Below, piece by piece: positions 22,801-33,577 of a stretch of DNA of 64,000 bases. Within the stretch, counting starts at the first letter, position 1; each line of letters starts with the position of its first letter. The notes beneath the pieces are model-generated. The model was not told where the DNA came from. It did no database searches and was given only the letters and a program-made list of their open reading frames with translations. The translations under genes were made by a program, and so were the position numbers. The stretch comes from Eustoma russellianum. Its lineage: Eukaryota > Streptophyta > Magnoliopsida > Gentianales > Gentianaceae. The stretch covers positions 25,338,568 through 25,402,567 of the forward strand of contig AP025054.1 of the NCBI GenBank assembly GCA_036186865.1, in the 5' to 3' direction.

Positions 22801-23014
22801 CGCTATAAATATTGCACAGAATCCTGTTCATCATAGTAGAACCAAACATATTGAAGTGAGACATCACTTCATTAGAGACTGTATTCAAAAAGAATTGGTT
22901 TGCGTTGAATTTGTTCCCACTAGTGATCAACTAGCGGACATATTTACCAAACCATTGCCAAGTGAAGTGTTTGAGTCTATTAGGAGTAGATTGGGATTAC
23001 TCAATATAAACTAA
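19739..23014 (+). CDS. pol: Sirevirus Pol: protease, integrase, RT, RNase H
   Basis: Numbering from the GTG at 19787 (1075 aa). Protease motif DSGCSNHMTG is at 2-11. Integrase zinc ligands are H127, H132, C161 and C164; catalytic D192, D255 and E290 have the DD35E spacing. RT has LYQMDVKSAFLNG and the YVDD box at 762-765. RNase H includes DSDYAGS and ends with TKPLPSEVFESIRSRLG. The integrase-before-RT order is Ty1/copia. The frame is open from 19739, upstream of any ATG, consistent with expression as a Gag-Pol fusion by frameshifting. No internal stop is seen, so it is probably functional. Confidence 0.95.
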   Translation, partial: DLTLNGDLKDKDVQWVVDSGCSNHMTGNKRLFHKITMQDGGVVHFGGSKGQIKGHGKVGNDSFSLSDVLYVDGLKYNLISVSQLCDTNFEVTFVKAKCIVKRDDVVMFEALRDKNIYKLSISDLVSQNVSCLVAKNDLAQLWHRRLGHVCFKTFKYICENEKVRGIPKMNFENQELCSTCQKAKLVKTSFRPKTNISTSKPLQMLHMDLYGDIGTKSLGDKHYTFVVVDDYTRYTWVMFLVKKSDACHEFVNLCRQLENYMSDTIKTIRSDRGGEFDGDFQKFCVSKGYVHNFSAPRTPQQNGVAERKNRTLQEMSRAMLNEFGLPKYFWAEAVNTACHVINRVYLRPYLNMTPYELWNGKVPNIGYFKVFGCKCFILNTKDTLDKLDFKADEGIFLGYASNSKAFRVFNKRSKKVEESIHVKFSESLSDETKLNDEHEEVEDKTSQEEELDFIPRVVHQEEIVDEPSKGKIFIDLKIDPIEGSRPPNVKNHSETNSNASHAPFEETQNVVNTSHFPENDEHIENDHLSLPESDHMEVGGDVSNLPRSFKHKSSHPHELIMGDINRGITTRRQFRENAFVSLLEPKNIKEALLDEDWILAMQEELNQFERSDVWELVPKPHDHPIIGTKWVFRNKMDDQGNVTRNKARLVTQGYRQEEGIDFDETFAPVARLEAIRMLLAYACYKDFTLYQMDVKSAFLNGIIQEEVYVAQPPGFERHDSLHHVYRLKKALYGLKQAPRAWYDRLSTFLLNNGFSRGKVDTTLFIKEQGKHHLLVQVYVDDIIFGATNNLLCEQFASLMQGEFEMSMMEELTYFLGLQIKQTKDGVYISQTKYTRDLLKKYNFGEGRNVNTPMSTSLKLDKDEKGKQIEVTLYRGIIGSLLYLTASRPDILHAVCLCARFQSDPREMHLIAVKRIFRYLRGTLKFGLFYPKNACFDLRGYCDSDYAGSLVDRKSTSGTCQFLGDCLVSWFSKKQNSVALSTAESEYVSAASCCAQLLWMSHTLNDYNVLFSKIPILCDNTSAINIAQNPVHHSRTKHIEVRHHFIRDCIQKELVCVEFVPTSDQLADIFTKPLPSEVFESIRSRLGLLNIN

Positions 23015-23431
23015 GTTTTAAGTTAACATAGACAAACAACATTAGAATGTGATGAGAAATGACATCAGGGGAATTCAAGCGCTCACTGTAGCGTTGAGAA
23101 TATTGTGTAAAAATTTTAGCCCTAAGTTTTTTTTTATTGCCACCGGTTATTGAAAAATAAATATCTTACCCCAAATAAATCGAAACTAGCGCCATTATTT
23201 CCCCCCAAAAATTCCCAAAACTGACGGTGGCTTTTACTTCCAGTTTCTCTCTTTGCAATAAATGCCTAGAATTGCTGAAAAGGTTCCTCAACTTCCACCT
23301 CCCTTCACTCTCAAAAACTGTAAGTGCAACAATTTCTATCTATTGCATTTACTTTCATCGATCAAAACCGTAAACCTTCCTCTCTGCTTCCGTGATATTC
23401 ATCTGTTAAGAGATAAAATTTTCTCCCCACC

Positions 23432-24616
23432 ATGGCTTCATCCTCCAAACCAACCGGATCTAAGAAGGGAAAAAGCACAAAATCAAAATCTCAAAAATCC
23501 TCTGCAGTCTTCAATGAAAGTGAAGAACTCATCGCTGTTCGAAACAGTTTGAGGTTGGAAAATTTTCCATGGCTTTCCAAGGATACCGCTGACATTCACG
23601 AAAAGCCTTCTGGAATGGGTGTTGGTGTCCATCTCAACAGGTATTCTCAGTTGCTTTTTGAAGAGTGGGATAATAATAACAGGCCCATTTCTCCTCTTAA
23701 AATCGTAGAACTCATGCAATTTCGAAATATTCCTGAGATTCAAGATGTTGTTGTGTTGTTGGAAGCACAGGGTCTTGACCGATTATGGTCTCATGACAAG
23801 ATGAAAGGATATTCTCCTAGATATACCACACTGTTTTATGCTAATTTTTGGACTAAGTTTGATCCTGAGGGCGAATTAATATCCTTGAACACTGTGATTA
23901 ATGGTCTTCCCCTGTCTTTCTCAATTCAAACGCTCTGTGATGCGTTTGGTGTACGAAATGAAGGGGAAACCATATTTGCTGATTATGGTTGGCCTTACAA
24001 GGTGTCTGAAACCGAAGTAAAGACTGACCTGGGCTTTCTCCCCTTCAAGAAACTTCAACAAATGCCTTTAACTAGTCGAGTGATGTTAGGCATTGTAATG
24101 GCTTGTATCAACGGAAAGGTTAATCGAAATCCTAGTAATATGGACTTTTACGTCACTTATTGCATTCTCAATAGACGTCAAGTAAACTTTGGGTGGATTT
24201 TTATGACAACTGTCACAGCTGCGATATCCAAGTCCGTTAGAACCCTTCCCTATGCCAACCTCATCTATGTCCTGCTTGATCATGTTGGTATTGAGATTCC
24301 TCCAGTTTATGTTGAGAACATTAGTCAGAAAGACTGGTATGATGCTATGAACCTTGCCCAAATAAAAAATGCTCAAAAACATAGAAATCCCACAGACAGT
24401 TCAACCGCCAGAGATGCAGAGGCAGGGTCGAATGTTGAGGATGCCATTCAAGAAAAGCTCTCTGTTCTGGAGAATGACTTCACTGAGTTAAAGGCTGCCC
24501 ACAGCCAATTGGCACAAGATCACTCCCTTCTTCGTGCTCGTTATGAGTATTTGAAATCCAAATTGTTAAAGGCCAAACTGTTCAAATCGTTCAAACATGA
24601 ACCCAAGTCTGGCTAA
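23432..24616 (+). CDS. Sirevirus third ORF, envelope-like (394 aa)
   Basis: This intact ORF lies 417 bp after pol and before the 3' LTR, the place of the envelope-like gene of SIRE1-type elements. The N-terminus is Ser/Lys-rich (SSKPTGSKKGKSTKSKSQKS). The middle is a globular region (residues 40-310) of the kind annotated as a putative plant transposon protein domain. The last 60 residues look coiled-coil (ENDFTELKAAHSQLAQDHS). I see no clear signal peptide and no convincing transmembrane anchor, so 'envelope' is positional only. A GTAAGTGC donor-like site lies near 23320. Confidence 0.85.
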   Translation: MASSSKPTGSKKGKSTKSKSQKSSAVFNESEELIAVRNSLRLENFPWLSKDTADIHEKPSGMGVGVHLNRYSQLLFEEWDNNNRPISPLKIVELMQFRNIPEIQDVVVLLEAQGLDRLWSHDKMKGYSPRYTTLFYANFWTKFDPEGELISLNTVINGLPLSFSIQTLCDAFGVRNEGETIFADYGWPYKVSETEVKTDLGFLPFKKLQQMPLTSRVMLGIVMACINGKVNRNPSNMDFYVTYCILNRRQVNFGWIFMTTVTAAISKSVRTLPYANLIYVLLDHVGIEIPPVYVENISQKDWYDAMNLAQIKNAQKHRNPTDSSTARDAEAGSNVEDAIQEKLSVLENDFTELKAAHSQLAQDHSLLRARYEYLKSKLLKAKLFKSFKHEPKSG

Positions 24617-25074
24617 GTTTTTTTTTTTTTGATGATTTAGGGGGAGAATGGGAGTGAAGTTGGTGGCTGGTGCAGGGTATGTGTGTTTGCTGAAGCTGGT
24701 ACTGGGTGTGTGTTTGCTGATGTGTTCTTTCTGCTAGTATCTAGTACTACTGGAGTTAGAGTTGACAGTTTTTGTTTGTTCTCATGAACTAAATGTTTAT
24801 GAAGTTTATGTATGATGGTATAACTCTGTTTTGCAACAACTATGTGAACATTAGCTATGGTTCAAGAGTATTGGGTTTTATGTCTATCTTTGCATGAAGC
24901 ATCTATATGTAGCACTCTCTATGCTATGCTTCTACCTGTTTTTACAAAAATATTAATGTTAGAAGATAAAATCAAACTATGAGTGAAAAAGGCAAAAAGG
25001 CACATAGAAAGGGGGAGCATTAGATGCATCTAGTGAGGGGGAGCTTATTGTGAAATCATCAAAAAGAGGGAGAT
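24617..25074 (+). other. Sirevirus 3' region with repeated polypurine tracts
   Basis: Non-coding. AGAAAGGGGGAGC near 25010, GTGAGGGGGAGC near 25035 and AAAAAGAGGGAGAT at 25061-25074 are purine tracts. The last touches the 3' LTR and is the likely primer. Multiple tracts are a known Sirevirus trait. Confidence 0.85.
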
Positions 25075-26426
25075 TGTTGATGCAAGAATTGGTTTTGATG
25101 ATTTGCACGTGAGTTTGAAATACCTTTTGTCTTCTGAGTAATCAAACGCTCTACGGAGCGCTACTTCTGAGGACAGAAAGTTTCAAACTCAGCCTAATAG
25201 CGCTTCAACATGTTAGAGAAATAAAACTAACTTATGTAAGGAGCTTGAGAAATCAAACGCTCTATGGAGCGCTACCTCTGAGAACAGAAAGTTTCAAACT
25301 GAGCCTAATAGCGCTCTAACTGATCATAGAAATAAAACTAACTTGTTTATAGAGTTTCAAACGCTTTATCGAGCACTTCAGCCTTAATTCATGATTTTAA
25401 GTCTTTAGGACAGAAAGTTTCAAACTAGGCAAAATAGCGCTCTATCAGGAAAGACAAATAAGGTTATTGAAGTTTCGAACGCTGTAGTGAGCGCTACATT
25501 CACAAAGTCGGATGCGCGAATGACTGAAGTAACTTTCTCTCTCCTGTACTTTATGTTTGACAAAAAGCACTTTTTGTATTCCCTATGTTATCATGACTTT
25601 TGTGGCTACTTTTTGAATTACAAATCCTTGGTTGGTGAGAAAATATTGCTATTTTAAGCTTTATGCTCAAAACTTCCTCAAGAAGTTTTGACTTATCCCA
25701 AGAAGTCTCTCTCAAGGTGGTGATGTGTCAAAACATGAGAGGATGGCATGTTTTCTCTTCTCTCTCTTTCCAACGGACGAAAATTCAAAGGCTATAAGGG
25801 TTTGAAGACTCCATTTTTGAAGACAACTATTCATCTCAAGCTCTCAAGTCTTCATTGTATTATTTGCTCTCAAAATCATTGTATTATTACTCTATTGTTG
25901 AGAGTGTGTTGTAAAAGAAGAAGTGTTCTTCTTAGTGAGGATTGTGAGGAGTAAGATTTGAGTTGTTGGTCAAGAAGCAAGGTGACTTCTTGTTTGGTCG
26001 AAAATCAAGCTTCAAGAGCTAGTTGATGGTGTGGAGGCTACATCATACTCCATAGAAGATTTCTTTGGTGCAAGGAAGATCTTAAGGAGGCTAGGCTTCA
26101 AAGAGGTTGTTTTTCGTGTTTCTTGAACTAGGGTTGAAAAACCTAGTTTGTTCTTGTATTTATTTTGATTGTTGTTTCCCCCCAAGAGAAATAACAATCC
26201 CTTGTTTAAAAATCCTTCTTGTTCAAAGCAAGAAGGTAGAGGAGTAGAGTCTTTGACTTGAACCTCTATAAATTTGGTGTTCTTTCATTTCCGCAAGTTA
26301 TATTCTTCAAAGAACACATCAAGTATTGGTTTAGTTACTCTCATTGCAAAAAGAATCGAAAAAGAACCATACTTAGATTAACACACTATTCAACCCCCCC
26401 TTCTAGTGTGTTTCACGGACCTAACA
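25075..26426 (+). mobile_element. 3' LTR of Sirevirus, 1352 bp
   Basis: TGTTGATGCAAG...GACCTAACA, followed by the AAGTC duplication at 26427-26431. By eye almost identical to the 5' LTR, so the insertion is young. Confidence 0.97.
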
Positions 26427-26486
26427 AAGTCGCATGAGTAGCGAGAACTTGAGGTGAGCATTACGTCTTACCATATCCTAATATGA

Positions 26487-26594
26487 CATCAGCATATGCA
26501 ATTCAAGGGTGACCATAGATACATGTTATATACTTAGTGGCATCAGCATAAGCAATTCAAGGGTGACCATAGATACATGTCATATACTTACAGA
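26487..26594. repeat. 54-bp tandem duplication touching an LRR exon donor
   Basis: CATCAGCATATGCAATTC and CATCAGCATAAGCAATTC begin two copies 54 bp apart, both continuing AAGGGTGACCATAGATACA. The second copy runs into the GTAAGTATAT donor of the exon at 26592-26663. Confidence 0.85.
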
Positions 26595-26663
26595 CTTTGA
26601 AGATAGCTAAGGTTTCCCAAATGTGGTGGAAGCTCGCCAGAAAGATCATTATCATACAAATAC
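26592..26663 (-). pseudogene. Receptor gene: LRR exon (72 bp)
   Basis: Acceptor TTTACAG|GTATTTG, donor AGTCT|GTAAGT. It encodes YLYDNDLSGELPPHLGNLS. Intact, phase 2. It is the last exon before the Sirevirus in transcription order. Confidence 0.92.
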
Positions 26664-26739
26664 CTGTAAAGTGATTCTAATCAAACTAATACGAATCAGT
26701 ATTCCATTCTTAATGCAAATGAAAAATTTTAGGCCTTAC

Positions 26740-26811
26740 AATCCAATCAGGGATGACATATTCCCAAGATCATTTGGAATACTTCCTGATAAAAAATTTT
26801 CCCTTAATGAC
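26740..26811 (-). pseudogene. Receptor gene: LRR exon (72 bp)
   Basis: Acceptor TCCAG|GTCATTA, donor GGATT|GTAAGG. It encodes SLRENFLSGSIPNDLGNMS. Intact, phase 2. Confidence 0.92.
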
Positions 26812-26899
26812 CTGGAGAAAAGAAAATAAAACCTCAGGAATAATTTTCATGCAGCAGAAAGAGGCATTGCACGTGAGCAAACTGCCATTATACACTCAC

Positions 26900-26971
26900 A
26901 AATATTGAAGAGCCCTAAGGTTACCGAGTTGAGGAAGGATTGACTCACTAAAGAAGTTTGTGCGCAAATAT
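26900..26971 (-). pseudogene. Receptor gene: LRR exon (72 bp)
   Basis: Acceptor TTACAG|ATATTTG, donor ATATTT|GTGAGT. It encodes YLRTNFFSESILPQLGNLR. Intact splice sites; the ESIL segment departs from the usual G-x-IP. Confidence 0.9.
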
Positions 26972-27742
26972 CTGTAATTGCAAAAGACACCAGACAAATG
27001 AAAGAGGATTAAAATCATTAGGAATTAGTAATCCAAATTAAACCAAAAAATAAACGTAAGAGGTAGAGGCATAAAACAGCAAAATTGTTGATAATTGAGA
27101 TGCAAGCTTTTATTTTTATTTTATACCGGTAACGAGATTATCATCACTTAATTGAGATGCAAGCTAGTATGGCTACACTTTTCAAAGATACTAGTTCGTC
27201 AAATGGCAACAGCAACATCATAATAATGTACATGTATCTCCATTATCCGTTACACATGAGAAACTTTTTCAGTCACAATCCGAAAACTGAGGTGACACTT
27301 GCCCTTTGTGAACATAGAAACATAATTAGCATGTGAATTTGAAGCCGAGTTCTTCTTCTTGTTCTTTTCCTTTATTCCTTTTCTTTTCAACTAGATGTCT
27401 GCTGGACTCCTTGTTCTACATGCTTATCTCAATACAAATTCTAGTTGTAATATGCAGACAGACTAAATTTGTAACTCAAGCCGTTTGTGCAAGAGAACCA
27501 AAAAAGTTGATCTATATGCAACCTTGGGTTAGTTCAGGAGAGAACAACAGGACATGTGATCTGGCCACACAAAACAGTACACTTTCGAATATGAATTTCT
27601 TCACTTCTTTCACTGCACTTCATCTTCCAAGCCTTAATGTTGATGCATGCATATATAACCATGTATGGTAGTCATGGTTCTTTCCCCAAGTGGCAGATTG
27701 CCACTCTTCATATTTTGAAGTTCCTAAATGTTATCAGGCCTA
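26972..27742 (-). other. Receptor gene intron
   Basis: No coding signal on the gene strand. The 112-codon plus-strand frame at 27333-27671 has no recognisable similarity and I treat it as chance. Confidence 0.6.
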
Positions 27743-27747
27743 ATATT

Positions 27748-28271
27748 TGTTGGATTTGCAATCAATCATGTACCAAGACGCAGTCGTTCAATGTGTGCAT
27801 ATAAACAATACAAAAATAATCAAACCCGGGGCGAGTCGAGGACTCTGTCCTTAAGACGTATTGCTCCGGTATACTGTGCCCAACCGGTGTGAGCAATCGT
27901 CTCCTAGGATACAACGGGTACCTGTTCAGTTGAGCGGCACTGCTGAACTTGAACTACTTCGAACCTTTGAATGTCCTGACTTCTCCCGGACGTGATGCAA
28001 GCCTCGAATGCTATGAATGCAGAATGCTATGAAATGCTAGAGCAAGGTGTGTGAATAAATGCACCCTTAGCCCTCTTTATATAGGGGAATCGGTTGGAGA
28101 ACAAGGTACCGTGACCGTTGGATCATCAGATTTAAACAACCGTTCGATTTAAACCATAACCGAATGCCTTATCAGACTTAACCGCGTTTTGTTTAAACGT
28201 AACCGTGCAACCGCGTTTTCCATCCACTTTGAGAATTAATTTCTCATTCACCCATTTCAATTTCTCCAACA
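27748..28271 (-). mobile_element. 3' LTR of minus-strand copia element, 524 bp
   Basis: Plus strand reads TGTTGGATTTGC...TTTCTCCAACA. It is preceded by the target-site copy ATATT (27743-27747). I count about eight substitutions against the other LTR, all transitions. GTGGGGGAT (minus strand, 28272-28280) is the adjacent polypurine tract. Confidence 0.95.
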
Positions 28272-28831
28272 ATCCCCCACATGAATGGAAATTAATGCAA
28301 ATGCATATGCGGACTCTAAGGAGAAGTCAGACAAGAAAATATTGCATCAGAAGAGGTAGCTTCTGGCTTCGAACCTTTCATAGTGATGTACCATCGGATT
28401 CACTCGGCTAAATAGTGACTTGATGTCTTGAACTAGCCAGCCTTTGTTGTGAACCAAGACAACGATACTCACACAATATTTCTTTTAACACCCTTTTGGT
28501 TCTCATGGTTGTGTTCGTTTTGTCTATGAACAACCTGGTTTCAGAAAGTATTTTAGAGAAATCTTGCCTCTTAGACTTTCTCATAGAAGCGGCCCCACTT
28601 CACACTTACATAGGTGATTCCTATCAAGAGTATTCTGCCATACTCCACTTGACGTATCAAGATATAGGACACCATTAAAATCTTTAGCTTACCCTAAACA
28701 TTCTCTGCAGACAGCACTTTTATGTGACGGAATGAGTAAGTGCTCACTGAAGCTTCGTAACTTAGTTGTCCCATTGAACCAAGATTCTGGGATCTCCAGT
28801 CAACAAGGTTGGGTTACCGTTACAAAGATTC

Positions 28832-31800
28832 TTACATTATAGGCTTTAGTCCCATTCCATTTGTCAATCTTGACATCTGATCTCTAGGCAAGCCTTTTGT
28901 AAGCGGATCCGCAAGATTCTCCATTGATTTTACATAATCAATGGAAATCACGCCATTAGAGATCAACTGTTTAATGGTGTTATGTCTTCGACGTATGTGT
29001 CGTGACTTACCATTGTAAATACTGCTTTGAGCACGTCCTATAGCTAACTGACTATCACAGTGTATGCTAATAAGAGCGATTGGTTTAGGCCAGCACGTGA
29101 TATCTTCTAGGAAGTTCCGAAGCCATTCAGCCTCTTCCCCAGCTTTGTCCAACGCTATGAACTCAGCTTCCATAGTTGACCGAGCTATGCATGTTTGTTT
29201 CGTGGATTTCCACGACATAGCAGCACCACCAACAGTGAACACGTATCCACTGGTGGACTTCGAGTCCTTACTGTCTGATATCCAATTTGCATCGCAATAT
29301 CCTTCTAACACTGCTGGATATCTCGTGTAATGTAGTCCAAGATTCATTGTGTATTTCAGATACCTCATCACTCTGTTAAGAGCTTTCCAATGATCATCAC
29401 TTGGATTACTGGTAAACCTGCTCAACTTGTTTACTGAACAAGCTAAGTCTGGTCTTGTACAATTCGTTATGTACATCAGAATCCCGATTACCTGAGAGTA
29501 TTTCAACTAAGCTACAGGTTCGCCTCGATTTTTCCTTAAGTGTACACTTAAGTCAAGCGGGGTCTTTACTGGTTTCACATCAACCATATTAAACCGTTTT
29601 AGAACAGACTCAATATAGTGAGTTTGTGACAGTACAAGTCCCTCGGTCATCCTAGAAATTTTAATTCCTAGAATAACATTGGCAACTCCCATATCCTTCA
29701 TATCGAAGTTCCTCGTCAACATCTTCTTTGTGTTTAAGATTATGTCACGAGTACTCCCCATGATTAGCATGTCATCTACATATAGACACACTATTACATA
29801 TGCATTCTGTGTGCTCTTAATATAGACACACTTGTCACACTCATTGATCTTGAAACCATTAGCTAGCATAGCTTGATCAAACTTCAAGTGCCACTGTTTA
29901 GGCGCTTGCTTAAGTCCGTACAATGATTTAACGAGTCTACAAACCTTAGACTCTTGTCCTGGAACCAGAAACCCTTCGGGTTGTTCCATATAGATTTCTT
30001 CATCCAACTCACCATTCAGAAAAGCAGTCTTCACATCCATCTGATGGATTTCCAAGTTATAGACTGCAACAATTGCAACTAGCATCCTTATAGAAGTGAT
30101 CCTAGTCACTGGTGAGTAGGTCTCAAAAAAGTCAAAGCCTTCATTTTGTCGATAGCCTTTAGCTACTAACCTGGCTTTATACTTTTCAATAGACCCATCC
30201 TCTTTCAGTTTCTTCTTGAAAACCCACTTGCAACCAAGTGGTTTACTTCCAGGTGGAAGGTCAACCAACTCCCAAGTGTGATTTTGAAGAATTGAGTCTA
30301 TTTTACTGTCGACTGCCTCTTTCCAAAATGGAGCTTCTGGAGTAGACATAGCCTCGGAAAAGTTCCTTGGCTCATTTTCTACCATATAGGTTAGAAAATC
30401 CGGTCCAAACGAAGTTGGCATTCTGGCACGCTTGCTTTGACGAAGCTCCTCATCTCCTTGAGGAGTCGCCTCACGCATTCGCTTACCAAATCTTGTTTCT
30501 TCTTGAATTTTGTCTTTCCTCGGAAAGACATCTTCAAAGAACACTGCATTTCTTGACTCCATGACAACGTTTTCATGTATGTCAGGAATATCCGACTTGT
30601 GCACCAAGAACCGATATGCACTACTGTTAGTTGCATAACCGATGAATATGCAATCAACCGTTTTAGGCCCAATTTTCACCTGTCTTGGTCTAGGTACAGC
30701 AACCTTCTCCAGACACCCCCACACTTTCAAGTATTTGTAACTAGGCTTGTAGCCTTTCCAAAGCTCGAAAGGGGTTACATCCATCTTCTTAGATGGAATT
30801 CTGTTTAAAATGACGTTGGCTGAGAGGATTGCTTCCCCCCACAAGTTCTACGGTAAATCCGAACTTATCAACATAGCATTCATCATCTCTTTTAGAGTAC
30901 GGTTCTTGCGTTCAGCAATACCATTCGATTGAGGTGAATATGGTGCAGTCGTTTGATGAATAATGCCATGTTCTGAACAAAACTCATTAAACGGTATATC
31001 ATATTCGCCACCTCTATCACTTTGAATTGTTTTAATTCGTTTGCTAAGTTGATTCTCAACTTCATTTTTATAATCCTTGAAAGCATCAAGGGCCTCGTCT
31101 TTGCTGCTTAGCAAATATACATAACAGTATCGTGTGCAATCGTCGATAAAAGTTACAAAATACTTTTTACCACCTCTCTTTTGCACAAATTTTAAATCAC
31201 ACACATCGATATGAATTAAATTCAAAGGTTCAATGTTCCTTTCTATTGAAGGAAATGGCGCCTTTGCCATCTTCGCTTCAACACATATTTGACATTTTTC
31301 TTTATTATTAAAGTCCAGTTTGGGCAATAAGTTAAGATTACTCATACGTTGTATTGACTTGTAATTAACATGTCCCAAACGAAAATGCCATAAACAAGAA
31401 GACTCAAGCATGTAAGCAGAAGAGGAAACAATTTTATTAGCCTCCGCGGGCAAATCTCTTTTGGGTATAATAGTGATGACATTCAATTTAAACATCCTAT
31501 TCGACAAGTACACCTTCCCCAAATACATGCCATTTTTCGAAAGAATAACTTTATTAGACTCTAACACTAGTCTAAAACCATGCATGACTAGAAGAGATCC
31601 AGATACTAAATTCTTCCGAATATCAGGGACGTGCAGCACATTCTGCAGAGTCAGATGCTTCCCTGAGGTGAGCTTCAGAACAACTTTGCCCTCGCCTTCG
31701 ATCTTCAAAGAGGCCGAGTTTTCCATGTAAAGTTGTTCATTGTTCCCGGGCTGGTACTCCGTGAACATCTCTCTGCTGGAGCAAACATGTCTAGTGGCGC

Positions 31801-32797
31801 CAGTATCAAGCCACCACTCACGTACGTTCCCCACAGCATTGCACTCTGAGACTACCGCACAGAGATTCAGATCATCCAATGCATTGACTATGTTGGCCTT
31901 TGCCTTGGTTTGCTTCTTCTTGGGCTTTCTGCATTCATTGCTGACATGCCCCTGAATGCCACAGTTGTAGCATTTCTCGGTGAACTTCTTGGCGATCTGC
32001 TTGCCTTTCTTGTTCACCCCGAGTTGGCCTTTCTTTTTCTTGGCCTCAGCAACATGGGCCTTAGCCTGACCAGAGCTAGATTGTGGCGCTCTCTCAGATC
32101 TACGATTGTCCTCCTCAATGCGGAGTCGAACAATTAGATCTTCCAATGTCATCTTCTTTATCTTGTGTTTGAGATAGCTTCTGAATTCCCTCCACGAAAG
32201 AGATAGCTTCTCAATCACTGCAGCCACGACGAAAGATTCACTGAGCAACATGCCCTCCTCTTCCATCTCGGCAACCAACGTCTGAAGTTCCTCAACTTGA
32301 GAAACAACAGTGCGAGAATCAGACATTTTGAAATCCAAGAATTTGCCGACAATAAATTTCTTAGTGCTGGCATCTTCCGTACGGTATTTCTTTTCCAAAG
32401 ACTGCCACAAAGACTTTGCGGTTTTATACGTGCAGTATAAACCATACAAGGAGTTGTCCAAACAACTCAGAATATGGCTCAAACAAACATAATTATTGAA
32501 ATTCCAAGTTTCAACAAAATGTTGGTTTTGCATATTCTGGGTTTGGTCCTCCAGCGGATCCACCATAGGCGGGTCCTCAGTCAGGAAGTTCGTCAACCCC
32601 ACAACAGTCAAGAAGAACAGCATCTTCTGCTGCCAACGTTTGAAGAAGCTTCCACTGAACTTCTCCGATTTCTCCACTTGGGCCACTGCAGAACCCTGTG
32701 CAGGAGGAGCATGTCTTGGCACCCCAGCAGTTGGTGCCATTGGAGCAAAGCTCTGAATGTCTGCGCCATGAACGGAGCCAGAGCTAGCGTTCTCCAT
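28832..32797 (-). pseudogene. Copia gag-pol polyprotein with two amber stops
   Basis: One continuous minus-strand frame runs from ATG at 32797 to the stop at 28832, interrupted only by TAG at 30848-30850 and TAG at 29507-29509. Gag has the copia fold and a knuckle CYNCGIQGHVSNEC. Protease is WWLDTGATRHVCSS. Integrase has HFRLGHVNYKS with CQICVEAK, then TIQSDRGGEYD and PQSNGIAERKN. RT has IHQMDVKTAFLNG and YVDDMLIMG. RNase H ends SMENLADPLTKGLP. Both stops replace a codon that relatives have as Gln (CAG). It is otherwise intact, hence recently dead. I have not assigned the lineage within copia. Confidence 0.95.
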
Positions 32798-32950
32798 CAG
32801 ATTTCTGTTCAGTTGATCAAAACGTATAGATCAGAACAGAATCAAATTTAAGAAAGGAGTAGAAGTAGACTGCAAATCAGTATGAACACTGCCTTTGCGG
32901 GAAATAAAAAAACGGTACAGAAGTAATTGAATAAAAATACGTCTTAAGAT

Positions 32951-33474
32951 TGTTGGATTTGCAATCAATCATGTACCAAGACGCAGTCGTTCAATGTGTG
33001 CATATGAACAATACAAAAATAATCAAACCCGGGGCGAGTCGAGGACTCTGTCCTTAAGACGTATTGCTCCGGTATACTGTGCCCAACCAGTGTGAGCAAT
33101 CGTCTCCCAGGATACAACGGGTACCTGTTCAGTTGAGCAGCACTGCTGAACTTGAACTACTTCGAACCTTCGAATGTCCTGACTTCTCCCGGACGTGATG
33201 CAAGCCTCGAATGCTATGAATGCAGAATGCTATGAAATGCTAGAGCAAGGTGTGTGAATAAATGCACCCTTAGCCCTCTTTATATAGGGGAATCGGTTGG
33301 AGAACAAGGTACCGTGACCGTTGGATCATCAGATTTAAACAACCGTTCGATTTAAACCATAACCGAACGCCTTATCAAACTTAACCGCGTTTTGTTTAAA
33401 CGTAACCGTGCAACCGCGTTTTCCATCCACTTTGAGAATTAATTTCTCATTCATCCATTTCAATTTCTCCAACA
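32951..33474 (-). mobile_element. 5' LTR of minus-strand copia element, 524 bp
   Basis: TGTTGGATTTGC...TTTCTCCAACA, followed by ATATT (33475-33479), the exact target-site duplication. On the minus strand the sequence next to it is ATCTTAAGACGTATTTTTA, which is not an initiator-Met primer site. Confidence 0.95.
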
Positions 33475-33577
33475 ATATTTCTCCAAAAAGATGTTCCATC
33501 TAAATGAACAAAGGATTTCTCCAAATTCACATTCTCAAAATTCTGAACTCAGTAAACCTAGGAGCATTCCAACTTAC

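Noticed and set aside
27333..27671. 112-codon plus-strand ORF in a receptor intron
   Set aside because: No recognisable domain, low-complexity start, and no support from neighbours.
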